Below are positions 1 to 7,327 of a stretch of DNA of 21,378 nt, piece after piece. A program made the translations under genes and the position numbers. The stretch lies in NCBI GenBank assembly GCA_964404205.1, contig CAYOJD010000051.1:1-21378 (forward strand), read 5' to 3'. Position 1 is the stretch's first letter, and each line of letters begins with the position of its first letter. The stretch comes from CAZWBR01 sp964404205. GTDB taxonomy: Bacteria > Bacteroidota > Bacteroidia > Bacteroidales > Prolixibacteraceae. A model generated the notes under the pieces. The model was given only the letters and a program-made list of their open reading frames with translations. It was not told the origin of the DNA and searched no databases.

Positions 1-327
1 ACCGTTGGGCATCAGAAAGTACCTTTCTCGAAAAAGGGTGCAGCAACAAACCCGTTAGCTATCCCATTTGTTATGGTGAAAAAAGGGAGATAGAAATATT
101 TTGTCCGTCCTGCCTGAGATAAAAACTGCAGCAACAGGAAGCTACTGGCCAAACAACTCCATATATTCCAAAGTCCCCATCGAACAGCAATACGAGATAA
201 CGAAAAAGAGGCTTCTTACAAACAAAGAAAGGCATTTTAACTGCGCGAATAATGGAGTCTAAACCAAACAGGAGGTCAATATCACCAATATTTATCAAGT
301 TGCACCGGCACTTTCCAATGTTGACCA
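1..327. other. Intergenic left edge; probable weak extension of the 21-nt array
   Basis: I see no convincing gene here. From about 133 to 327 a faint 21-nt rhythm continues leftwards from the clear array: TACAAACA at 217, TATCACCA at 280 and TGCACCGG at 301 lie on one 21-nt grid, and the reverse-strand reading shows 7-residue spacing of hydrophobic ends (LLF, PFF, PLF, LLF, GIY). A 10-mer TGCAGCAACA occurs at 39 and again at 127. The 85-codon open frame on the minus strand (71-328) is explained by this periodicity and has no recognisable domain. The segment runs off the window, so the left boundary of the array is unknown. Confidence 0.35.
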
Positions 328-690
328 TACAATATCCAATCTTGTCAATACAATCTTGAAAGATATCGGTACAATCTTTGACCTAAACAATACAATGAAG
401 GTAGATGTTTATACAATGAAGCTACTCCGCCCGACATTGAACCATTGTCGGAAAAATATTTGGAATGTTACAACCGTATAGTGCAATCTGCGCATCAATA
501 TTTTGCATTTTACAACCATAGAGTAAGAGCTGCACAACAATAATTGGCATCTGACAACCTAATATAAGCATGTGCAGAACATAAAAAGGCGTTTGAAAAA
601 CACATTGAACCGTTTGCACAAAAAATAGAACCGTCTGCACAAAAAAAACAGCCGTTTACAAAATATCGATTGGCATGTTGCATCCAAAAA
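328..690. repeat. Degenerate tandem array with 21-nt period
   Basis: A short core resembling TACAAT / TACAACC / TGCACAAA recurs at 328, 349, 370, 391, 412, 433, 469, 489, 511, 531, 552, 573, 594, 615, 636, 657 and 679. Nearly all steps are 20-22 nt, most exactly 21; one irregular 36-nt step separates 433 and 469. In the right half the core is preceded by a second semi-conserved block (GGCAT, GGCGT or ACCGT), leaving roughly 7-8 freely varying bases per unit. Adjacent units are most alike: 349 and 370 share TACAATCTT, 391 and 412 share TACAATGAAG, 615 and 636 share TGCACAAAAAA. Because 21 is a multiple of three, the minus strand has an accidental-looking heptad ORF (422-640). The array is not a CRISPR: units are too short and the repeat is not exact. 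Function unknown. Confidence 0.7.
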
Positions 691-737
691 GTTTCTCAAA
701 CCGGTAAGGTGCTACCCTTTCCCTTTATCATACAACA

Positions 738-768
738 AACCCCGAAGGTTAAAAAAACCTTCGGGGTT
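738..768 (-). terminator. Hairpin terminator of the efflux operon
   Basis: A perfect 13-bp inverted repeat, AACCCCGAAGGTT at 738-750 and its complement at 756-768, encloses an A5 loop. It lies about 40 nt beyond the stop of the last gene of the leftward efflux operon. On the minus strand the stem is followed by a T-rich but not pure T tract (TGTTGTATG), so it is probably an intrinsic terminator of moderate strength. It also separates the operon from the 21-nt array. Confidence 0.7.
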
Positions 769-805
769 GAATGATATTTCAGGCAGTTGCCCGGAAAGGG
801 CTTGT

Positions 806-1099
806 TTAAATCGACTTTAAAACATCCCAGACAAATGCCCGGATGCCTACCTCCTCGTTCACATGGTCGATACGTTTAATACTTTCGAGAAGGATATCGA
901 CCTTTTCGTCGGGAACGATAGTGAGCACGGCCGAATTCTTTTCGGGCCAGGTATGGGTGCCCAAATGGGGGTTACCGGTTTCGGTTCCCCGCCCATTCAC
1001 ATCGACCCATTGGGTAAAGCCACGGATTTCGAGTTTATCGAGCAAATAGTCGATTCGCTCGGTATTGGCCTGGTTGTATGCAATAAATACTGCTTTCAT
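806..1099 (-). CDS. PII-like small signalling/metal-sensing protein of efflux operon
   Basis: A 97-residue cytoplasmic protein with no signal peptide or membrane segment. The order of elements fits the ferredoxin-like PII/DUF3240 fold: strand MKAVFIAYN, helix ERIDYLLDKLEIRG, a loop with GRGTETGNPHLG and TWPEKNS, strand AVLTIVP, helix KVDILLESIKRID, and a final strand IRAFVWDV. The canonical PII uridylylation loop is not evident, so it is PII-like, not GlnB/GlnK. It starts 18 nt after the RND pump stop and is the last gene of the operon, just before a hairpin terminator. Small PII-like proteins of this kind are known next to RND exporters, especially metal exporters, where a sensing or modulating role is suspected. 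The ligand cannot be read from the sequence. Confidence 0.7.
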   Translation of the reverse strand: MKAVFIAYNQANTERIDYLLDKLEIRGFTQWVDVNGRGTETGNPHLGTHTWPEKNSAVLTIVPDEKVDILLESIKRIDHVNEEVGIRAFVWDVLKSI

Positions 1100-1117
1100 G
1101 GTTACTGATTTAACAAA

Positions 1118-4100
1118 TTAATATTCAGGTGTCGGGTTCTCGTCCATAAAATGGAAGCGTTTACGTAGCGCGGCTACCCTGTCGCGTTCGCCGTGACGGG
1201 CAAAAATGGCATAGACTACCGGAATAATAATCATGGTCAACAGGGTAGAGAAAATTAAACCACCGATAACCGAGATACCCATCGGGCGCCAGATTTCGGA
1301 CCCTTCGCCTGCACTAAGGGCCATGGGCAACATCCCCAGCATGGTAGTCGATGCCGTCATGATTACCGGGCGCAACCTTGAGCGGCCCGCCACCTTGATG
1401 GCTTCGTTGAGTTCCATCCCACGGTCGCGCATCAGGTTGATAAAGTCGACCAGCACGATACCGTTTTTCACCACGATACCAATCAACAGTACTGCCCCCA
1501 AAGCGGCCACCAGGTTAAGCGTGGTTCCGGTAAGCAACAGCGCCAGCACCACACCCGAAAAGGAGAAGGGAATGGAGAACATGATGATAAATGGCATTTT
1601 GAACGATTCGAACTGCGAGGCCATCACCAGATAGACCAGAATAATACTGATCATCAGCAGCAGTCCGAGATCCATAAACGATTCCTGCTGATCTTCGTAA
1701 GCCCCTCCGACTTCCATCATCACATCGGCCGGTTTGTCCATCGTGCTCACCTCTTTCTTGATCTGCTCGGCCAGTGTGCCCAGCGAAACTTTGTACGGGG
1801 TACACGATACGGTAACAATACGTTCGCGGCGTTTGTGCTCGATATTCGGCGGCGACCAAAATTCGTTAACCGTTCCCAGTTCCTTCACCTTAACCAGCTT
1901 GCCGGTGGGTGTCATAATCGAGATATTCTCGACATCGGAAATGGTATTGCGGTATTCTTCGCTAAAGCGGACAACAATATCATATTCATCGCCCATTTCG
2001 CGGAACTGCGAAGCGGTAAGCCCTTTAACGCGGTTGCTAATCATGGTCGAAACCGTTGCGGTATTCAGTCCGTGATAAGCAATCTTCTCGCGGTCGAACG
2101 AAACAACAATTTCCGGTTTTTCCTTGTTACGGCTAATCACGATATCGGCTGCCCCTTCGATGTTTTTCAATCTGTCGGCTACGCGGTTGGCCACATCGGT
2201 AGTCGAGTTAAAATCGTATCCGTAAATCATCACATCCACCGAGGTGCTTCCTCCCTCCATTCCGCTGGAATAAGAGAAGGTATAATTGACCACTTCGGGC
2301 AGTTCGTCGAGGCTTGGGCGCAGCCCGTCGGCAATCTCCCAGATGGTGCGGCTACGATCTTTGGGATTGACGGTACGCACCTGAAAGTTGATAATATGCG
2401 AACCTGTTTGGCTAAACATGGAGGTAAAACCACCCGATTCGTCGGCACCTGTTGAGGTACTGACCGTAATCACTTCAGGCGATTTGTCCCGGATAATCTT
2501 TTCGATTTCGCGGGCTACTTTATTCGATTCTTCGACCCTGGCACCCGATTGGAGTTCGACTTTCATCATGTAACGGCTTTCGTCGGTTTGCGGCATAAAG
2601 TCGGTTCCGAGAAAGGTGGCCAAATACATGGATACCCCAAAAATAAGGGTTGCAAAGCCCAACACCAGTTTTTTGTGGTGCAGTACCCAATGAATGGAAG
2701 CCACATAAATATCGTCCATTTTATCGAGCATCGGTTTGAAAGTACGGTCCCAGCTGTACCATTTGGGGTTCTCTTTCGGTGGTTTCAGTTTCAGCATAAT
2801 CGAACTCATCATGGGCGTAAGCGTGATGGCTGCAAAGGTTGAAACGACAACTGTAATGGTAACAATGAAACCCAGCTGTTTAAACATTACGCCGGTCATT
2901 CCCGATACCAGAGTTAGCGGAAGGAATACCGCTACCACCACCATAGTGGTCACAATCACCGAAAGCCAAACTTCGTTGGTGGCATAAATGGAAGCTTCGC
3001 GCGGGCTACTCTTCCTGTCGATGTGGGTAGAAATATTTTCGAGTACCACAATGGCATCGTCGACCACCATCCCAATGGCTATCGACAGCGACGACAGCGA
3101 GATTACATTGATGGAGTTGCCCGTCATGTAGAGATAGATAAACGAGACAATCAGCGATATCGGAATGGTAAGTACAATGATAAAGGTGGCTCTCCAGCGT
3201 CCCAGAAAGACCAGTACGACCAGCACCACAAAAATAAAGGCCCACATCAGGGTTTCGGAAAGGTTGGAGATAGAGCTGCCGATAAACTCCGATGAATCGA
3301 AAATCGGGATGATTTTCACATCAGAAGGAAGATCTTTTTCCAGTTCGGCCATTCGGGTTTTGATATTCTCGGCCACCGTCATGGTGTTGGCCCCCGACTG
3401 TTTCATCACATAGAAACGCAACCCTTTCTCGCCATCAACACGTTCGTCGAGGCCGGTATCTTTCAGGGTATCTTTTACCGTAGCCACATCGCCCAGAAAG
3501 ATAGGTTTACCTTCTGAACTGCCTACCACCACCTGTTTGATATGTTCGCTTTCAACAAACTCACCTTCGACGCGAATCTGGTAATCCATCTTTCCCATCT
3601 TCACATTTCCCGAAGGCATGTTCATATTCTCGGCACGGATAACATTTCCAATCTGTTCAATGGTCAGGTTATAGGCATCGAGGCGGGCAGGGTCGGTTTC
3701 GACATAGATGACACGGGCAGGCGCACCGGCAACACCGATGGAACCAATCCCGTCGACCCGGTTCAGCGGACTGACAATCTTTTCGTCGATAATCTTATCG
3801 AGCGCCGCATAACTCTCTTTTGCGTTGACCGCATAGAAGAGAATCGGCATACTGCTGGTGTTGAACTTGAAAATCATCGGTTGGTCGCATGCTTCAGGGA
3901 GCGTGCGCGTCACCCAGTTCAATGCGTCGCGGATATCGTTGGTGGCCTCGTTCAGGTCGGCATCCCATTGAAACTCGAGTGTAATGACCGAAAGGTTTTC
4001 GTACGAAACCGACGTAATTTCTTTCAGTTTGTCAACTGAATTCAGGCCCGATTCGAGCACTTTGGTCACGTTGGTTTCGATGTCGGCAGCACTTGCACCG

Positions 4101-4255
4101 GCATAAGTGGTCATTAATGTGATGGCCGGGTACTCAATCTCGGGATAGAGGTCGACCGGAAGTTTTTTCAACGAATACAACCCCATGATAATTACCGCAG
4201 CAAACACCATGAAAGTGGTAATCGGCCGGTTAACGGCACTTTTGTATATACTCAT
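1118..4255 (-). CDS. HAE-type RND efflux pump, inner-membrane permease
   Basis: This 1045-residue protein is an AcrB/MexB-like proton-driven exporter of the inner membrane. It has the duplicated RND plan: an N-terminal membrane helix (PITTFMVFAAVIIMGL), a periplasmic porter domain, a block of helices, a second periplasmic domain beginning near DFMPQTDESRY, and a second helix block. The proton-relay acids are visible in VVDDAIVVLEN (about D399/D400), and the partner lysine in GIVVKNGIVLVDF (about K930). The double Asp fits drug or lipid pumps (HAE) better than metal pumps (HME). I chose the ATG at 4255, giving MSIYKSAVNRPITTF; an upstream TTG at 4300 would add 15 residues and overlap the adaptor gene. 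It works with the adaptor and TolC genes upstream. Substrate unknown. Confidence 0.95.
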   Translation of the reverse strand: MSIYKSAVNRPITTFMVFAAVIIMGLYSLKKLPVDLYPEIEYPAITLMTTYAGASAADIETNVTKVLESGLNSVDKLKEITSVSYENLSVITLEFQWDADLNEATNDIRDALNWVTRTLPEACDQPMIFKFNTSSMPILFYAVNAKESYAALDKIIDEKIVSPLNRVDGIGSIGVAGAPARVIYVETDPARLDAYNLTIEQIGNVIRAENMNMPSGNVKMGKMDYQIRVEGEFVESEHIKQVVVGSSEGKPIFLGDVATVKDTLKDTGLDERVDGEKGLRFYVMKQSGANTMTVAENIKTRMAELEKDLPSDVKIIPIFDSSEFIGSSISNLSETLMWAFIFVVLVVLVFLGRWRATFIIVLTIPISLIVSFIYLYMTGNSINVISLSSLSIAIGMVVDDAIVVLENISTHIDRKSSPREASIYATNEVWLSVIVTTMVVVAVFLPLTLVSGMTGVMFKQLGFIVTITVVVSTFAAITLTPMMSSIMLKLKPPKENPKWYSWDRTFKPMLDKMDDIYVASIHWVLHHKKLVLGFATLIFGVSMYLATFLGTDFMPQTDESRYMMKVELQSGARVEESNKVAREIEKIIRDKSPEVITVSTSTGADESGGFTSMFSQTGSHIINFQVRTVNPKDRSRTIWEIADGLRPSLDELPEVVNYTFSYSSGMEGGSTSVDVMIYGYDFNSTTDVANRVADRLKNIEGAADIVISRNKEKPEIVVSFDREKIAYHGLNTATVSTMISNRVKGLTASQFREMGDEYDIVVRFSEEYRNTISDVENISIMTPTGKLVKVKELGTVNEFWSPPNIEHKRRERIVTVSCTPYKVSLGTLAEQIKKEVSTMDKPADVMMEVGGAYEDQQESFMDLGLLLMISIILVYLVMASQFESFKMPFIIMFSIPFSFSGVVLALLLTGTTLNLVAALGAVLLIGIVVKNGIVLVDFINLMRDRGMELNEAIKVAGRSRLRPVIMTASTTMLGMLPMALSAGEGSEIWRPMGISVIGGLIFSTLLTMIIIPVVYAIFARHGERDRVAALRKRFHFMDENPTPEY

Positions 4256-4289
4256 TTTGCTCTTTTCTTGAGTAATTAATAAAATCGAA

Positions 4290-5342
4290 CTATTGGGCAA
4301 TTTTAATTTTCGTACCGTTGTCGAGTGCCGACTGTCCGGTCACAATCACCGGCATTCCGGCAACCAGTTCGGGCGATTTAATCTCAATCATCTCGTCGAT
4401 ACGGGTACCTGTTTCAACATTGATACGACGTGCAGCCCCATTCTCGTTTACAAAAATAAAGCGTTGGTTGGCACCCTGTTGTTTCATCACTGCATTCACA
4501 GGAACGACATTCGAAACGGCCATTCCCATTTTCAGCATGGCACGCCCCGACATTCCCGGACGCACTTTCTCGTTGGCATTCGGAACGGTAATTTCAACTT
4601 TGAACGAACGCGAAGCGGGGTCGAGCGATGGATAGATACGATAGACTTTCCCGGCAAATTTTTCACCCGGATAGGCATCGATTTCCATATTGACCTCCAT
4701 CCCGTTGCTCACTTTCGAGAAATCGGCTTCGGTAACACTGATTACGGCTTTAATGGGGTTTACCTGCATAATGGAAACAATGGCAGCCTTTCCGGCCGAA
4801 GTATTGGGCGAACCCGAATACATTTCGCCATCTTCGAAATATTTACCGGTGATAACACCCGAATAAGGAGCGACCAACGTGGTATTTTCCTTTAGAAATT
4901 TCACATTGCTTTTGGCCACTTCGTATTGCGTTTTAAGCTGGTCGTACTGTTGTTCGGCAACGGCACCGTTTTTCTGAAGAATCGTAAGCCGGTTGTAATC
5001 CGCTTCGATGTTCTTCAGTTGCACTTCGGCCTGGTGCAGTGATGTTTGGTCCATTTTGACCAGTTGGGCACCGGTACCCACATGATTTCCCACTTCGACA
5101 AAAATCTTTTCAATACGGCCCGGGCTTGCCGATACAAGGTGGTTTTCCTTAAAAGCAATAAAGTTGGCCGAGAGGTCGATAGTTCTTTCCAGATCAACCG
5201 ATTGAAGGGGTTGTGTTTCGACTGCCACAATCTTCTCGGTTACAGTTGCAGCCTTTTTTTCGCTCTCTTTCTTGCCGGTACAAGAAACGGCAAGGGCCAA
5301 AACCAACAGAGGCAATGATACAGTTAATGTATTCTTTCTCAT
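4290..5342 (-). CDS. RND periplasmic adaptor (membrane fusion) lipoprotein
   Basis: A 350-residue adaptor that links the RND pump to the outer-membrane channel. It starts with a lipoprotein signal ending LALAVSC, so Cys21 is the likely lipidation site. Next come a lipoyl-like half (HLVSASPGRIEKIFVEVGNH), an alpha hairpin (about residues 105-150), the second lipoyl half (TLVAPYSGVITGKYFEDGEM), a beta barrel (about 190-270), and a membrane-proximal domain ending LDNGTKIKIAQ. Length is typical for the HlyD/AcrA family. It lies 23 nt after the TolC-like gene and 34 nt before the pump start, so all are probably co-transcribed. The TAG stop falls inside the upstream TTG-started extension of the pump frame, which argues against that extension. 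Confidence 0.93.
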   Translation of the reverse strand: MRKNTLTVSLPLLVLALAVSCTGKKESEKKAATVTEKIVAVETQPLQSVDLERTIDLSANFIAFKENHLVSASPGRIEKIFVEVGNHVGTGAQLVKMDQTSLHQAEVQLKNIEADYNRLTILQKNGAVAEQQYDQLKTQYEVAKSNVKFLKENTTLVAPYSGVITGKYFEDGEMYSGSPNTSAGKAAIVSIMQVNPIKAVISVTEADFSKVSNGMEVNMEIDAYPGEKFAGKVYRIYPSLDPASRSFKVEITVPNANEKVRPGMSGRAMLKMGMAVSNVVPVNAVMKQQGANQRFIFVNENGAARRINVETGTRIDEMIEIKSPELVAGMPVIVTGQSALDNGTKIKIAQ

Positions 5343-5365
5343 TTTATTTTTGAATATAATTTTGA

Positions 5366-6522
5366 TTACAAATTATTTAACAATTTCATCCACGAAGTAT
5401 AGGCTTTCAAAAGCTCCATGGTAGCACCGATAAAATCGCCTTCGGCAGCCAGATAGCTGTTATTGGCCTGTGTCAGGTCGAGACTCGAAACGGTTCCCTG
5501 CGAAAATTTAAGTTCGATATTTTTGTTTACCCTGTCGGCAACCTCAACATTCTGTTTCTGGCTGTTGTACTTTTCGACAGCTGTATTGAGGTTAAAGCGA
5601 AGTTGAGATTCTTCAATTTTCAGGTTATCGTAAAGCAAAGCTTTATCNNNNNNNNNNACCCGGCCAGCGTAGGCAAGTAACTCATTTTAGATAGGGTAAC
5701 CTGCTTTTGGGCTATCTCATTTTGGGTTTCCATCAAACGGAAATCGGTATTCGACCGCACATTCAGCGTATCGGAAGCCAGCACTGTAAAGTTGATCTGT
5801 TCGATTATCTGATCGAGCTTATCAGTCAGTTCGACCTGAGTGTCGGCCGGAAGGCCAAGAATATAGCGGAGCATATTGTACGAAACCACCACTTGCCTAT
5901 CGGCAGAGCGAATCTGGTTTTCGAGCATATTTACCGAAACCGACAACTGGTCGACATCCGTTCTTTCCACCATTCCAACACTATACATCGATTCGGTTTT
6001 GGTATAGGTGTCTTTCAGGTTTGCGAGGTTCTTTTTCAGGATATCACGGGTAAGCTCGTTCACCAGAATCAACGAATAGGTATTATTGACATTTTCCTTG
6101 ATGGTCAGTACGCCCTTTTCGTAGGCGGTTTCCGACAACTGCTGATAAATTTTAGCCGTTTGCAGCCCCACGATATAGCTTCCGCTAAAGATCAACTGAC
6201 TAACCGTTAACGAGAAAGTTGAAGTTGGGTTGAACGGAATGGCAGAAGCAGGCATATTGGGGTCGAACGAAAACATCATTTCGGCACCAAGGTAGTTCGA
6301 GTAATCGGCTTTGGCATCGACTTGGGGCAAACCAGAAGCTATCGTTTCCCAAATTTTCTTGCGGGCCGATAATACATCCAGTTCGGCATTTTTCAGCGTT
6401 TTATTGTATTCGATGGCATAATCCTGGGCCTCTTTCAGCGAAAACGATTTGGTTTCGTTTTGACCCAGCGCTGTCAGGTTGATCGCCAATAAAACAATCA
6501 GAGGTACAATCTTTAATCGCAT
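5366..6522 (-). CDS. TolC-family outer-membrane efflux protein (interrupted by assembly gap)
   Basis: An outer-membrane channel of the tripartite exporter. The N-terminus has a Sec signal (MRLKIVPLIVLLAINLTALG) followed by TolC-type coiled-coil segments, including SLKEAQDYAIEYN and NAELDVLSARKKIWE, then a second structural repeat after the gap (RFNLNTAVEKYNSQKQN, FSQGTVSSLDLTQANN). Ten Ns at 5648-5657 break the gene. Left of the gap the protein reads to SKMSYLPTLAG; right of it, it resumes at DKALLYDNLK. The two sides are in different frames across exactly 10 bases. In this family about 50 residues, including the segment around a GVSLNIPIFSSG-like motif, normally stand between those points, so the gap is a placeholder and the gene is probably intact in the organism. 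It lies 24 nt after tetR. Confidence 0.9.
5648..5657. other. Assembly gap (10 Ns) inside tolC-like gene
   Basis: Ten undetermined bases interrupt the TolC-like reading frame. The missing family-typical segment is much longer than ten bases, so the true gap is probably of the order of 150 bases and its stated length is arbitrary. Downstream coordinates relative to the real chromosome are shifted accordingly. Confidence 0.85.
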
Positions 6523-6546
6523 ATTTATATCATAATTAATTTGTTT

Positions 6547-7170
6547 TCAGACATTCAGTTCTCCGGTATTACTGTCGAAATATCGTTCGAGCAGTTCGCG
6601 CCCTTTGGGCGTACAAAGCCCGGAAAGGAAAGGCAGCATAAAGTGTTTGTGCCAGATATTTTTTTGTTCGGCTTCGCCAAAATTATCGACATCGCGACTG
6701 ATAATTTCTCCAAACTTCTGCCAAACAATTCCCAGTTTATCCACTTCGTAACGGCTTTCAAAAATTTCGTCGTCAATTCCCTGCCGAAACAAATGCTCCA
6801 TTAACAGTCTTGAAGCTTCGAGAAAACCCCGGTTCACCGCTTCGTAAACTTTGGGGTAATGTTTATGCAAGTCGATGAAAAATGATGGGTTGATCTGGCT
6901 CATTTTTTTGTGGTTTTCCAGTCCAATCAAATAAAGGCCTTCAATGGCATTGGCACTTTCGGCAAGTAGCTTTTCGATTTTCTGCTGATGAAACTGTCCG
7001 TTATACTTTAATCCTTCGGTCAATAAAGTGGTTTTATCGGCAAAATGTTCGTAAATCGTCCGTTTCGAAACGCCTAATTCTTCGGCAATAAAATCCATGG
7101 TAACAGACTTAATCCCGTATTTTAGAAAGAGTTCTATCGAACCAATCAGAATTTTTTCTTGGGCTTCCAT
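6547..7170 (-). CDS. TetR/AcrR-family transcriptional regulator of the efflux operon
   Basis: A 207-residue one-component repressor. The first 50 residues form the TetR DNA-binding domain: helix AQEKILIGSIELFLKYG, then the helix-turn-helix IAEELGVSKRTIYEHFADKT. The rest (about 60-207) is a helical ligand-binding and dimerisation domain without a recognisable specific family. It is the first gene of the operon tetR - tolC - adaptor - RND - PII-like, all on the minus strand with 18-34 nt gaps, so it most likely represses its own operon and is released by a pump substrate. The ATG at 7170 gives the standard short arm before the first helix. Effector unknown. Confidence 0.92.
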   Translation of the reverse strand: MEAQEKILIGSIELFLKYGIKSVTMDFIAEELGVSKRTIYEHFADKTTLLTEGLKYNGQFHQQKIEKLLAESANAIEGLYLIGLENHKKMSQINPSFFIDLHKHYPKVYEAVNRGFLEASRLLMEHLFRQGIDDEIFESRYEVDKLGIVWQKFGEIISRDVDNFGEAEQKNIWHKHFMLPFLSGLCTPKGRELLERYFDSNTGELNV

Positions 7171-7188
7171 TTATCAGTATTAGCTTGA

Positions 7189-7216
7189 CAAATATGAAAA
7201 CTTTTAACGTTTTTTC
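7189..7216 (-). promoter_or_regulatory. Putative promoter/operator of the tetR efflux operon
   Basis: Upstream of tetR on the minus strand is CATATTTG (7189-7196), one base from the Bacteroidota -7 consensus TAnnTTTG. Just beyond lies an interrupted inverted repeat AAAAC-N7-GTTTT (7197-7213) that would overlap the promoter spacer, as expected for TetR autorepression. No good -33 element is visible, and AT-rich inverted repeats arise easily by chance. Confidence 0.3.
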
Positions 7217-7253
7217 AGTTTTCTGTGTGTTAAATTTACATTATCACTTTTTC

Positions 7254-7288
7254 ATAAAAGAAAAAGGCTGTCGTTTCCCGACAGCCTT
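7254..7288 (-). terminator. Intrinsic terminator of the rhamnosidase gene
   Basis: AAGGCTGTCG at 7264-7273 pairs perfectly with 7279-7288 around a 5-nt loop. On the minus strand the stem is followed by TTTCTTTT, giving a classic intrinsic terminator 40 nt after the rhamnosidase stop codon and before the tetR promoter. A second small stem (GGTCT-AAAC-AGACC, 7299-7312) lies between the stop codon and this hairpin. Confidence 0.85.
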
Positions 7289-7327
7289 GAAAAGTTTTGG
7301 TCTAAACAGACCGTTTAGGGATTATAC

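Noticed and set aside
71..328. 85-codon minus-strand ORF as a gene
   Set aside because: It has no recognisable domain, no promoter or coupling to neighbours, and its composition follows the 21-nt periodicity.
328..690. CRISPR or TIGR-type guide array
   Set aside because: Units are 21 nt with only a loose core, no exact repeat of 23 nt or more, no unique long spacers, and no Cas or Tas gene in the window. It remains a degenerate array of unknown role.
1835..2455. Long plus-strand ORFs opposite the RND pump gene (also opposite the adaptor, rhamnosidase and permease)
   Set aside because: They are antisense shadows of strongly recognised genes and have no domain of their own.
4256..4300. TTG start of the RND pump at 4300
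   Set aside because: The extra 15 residues overlap the adaptor gene and precede the family-typical start MSIYKSAVNRP; the ATG at 4255 is preferred.
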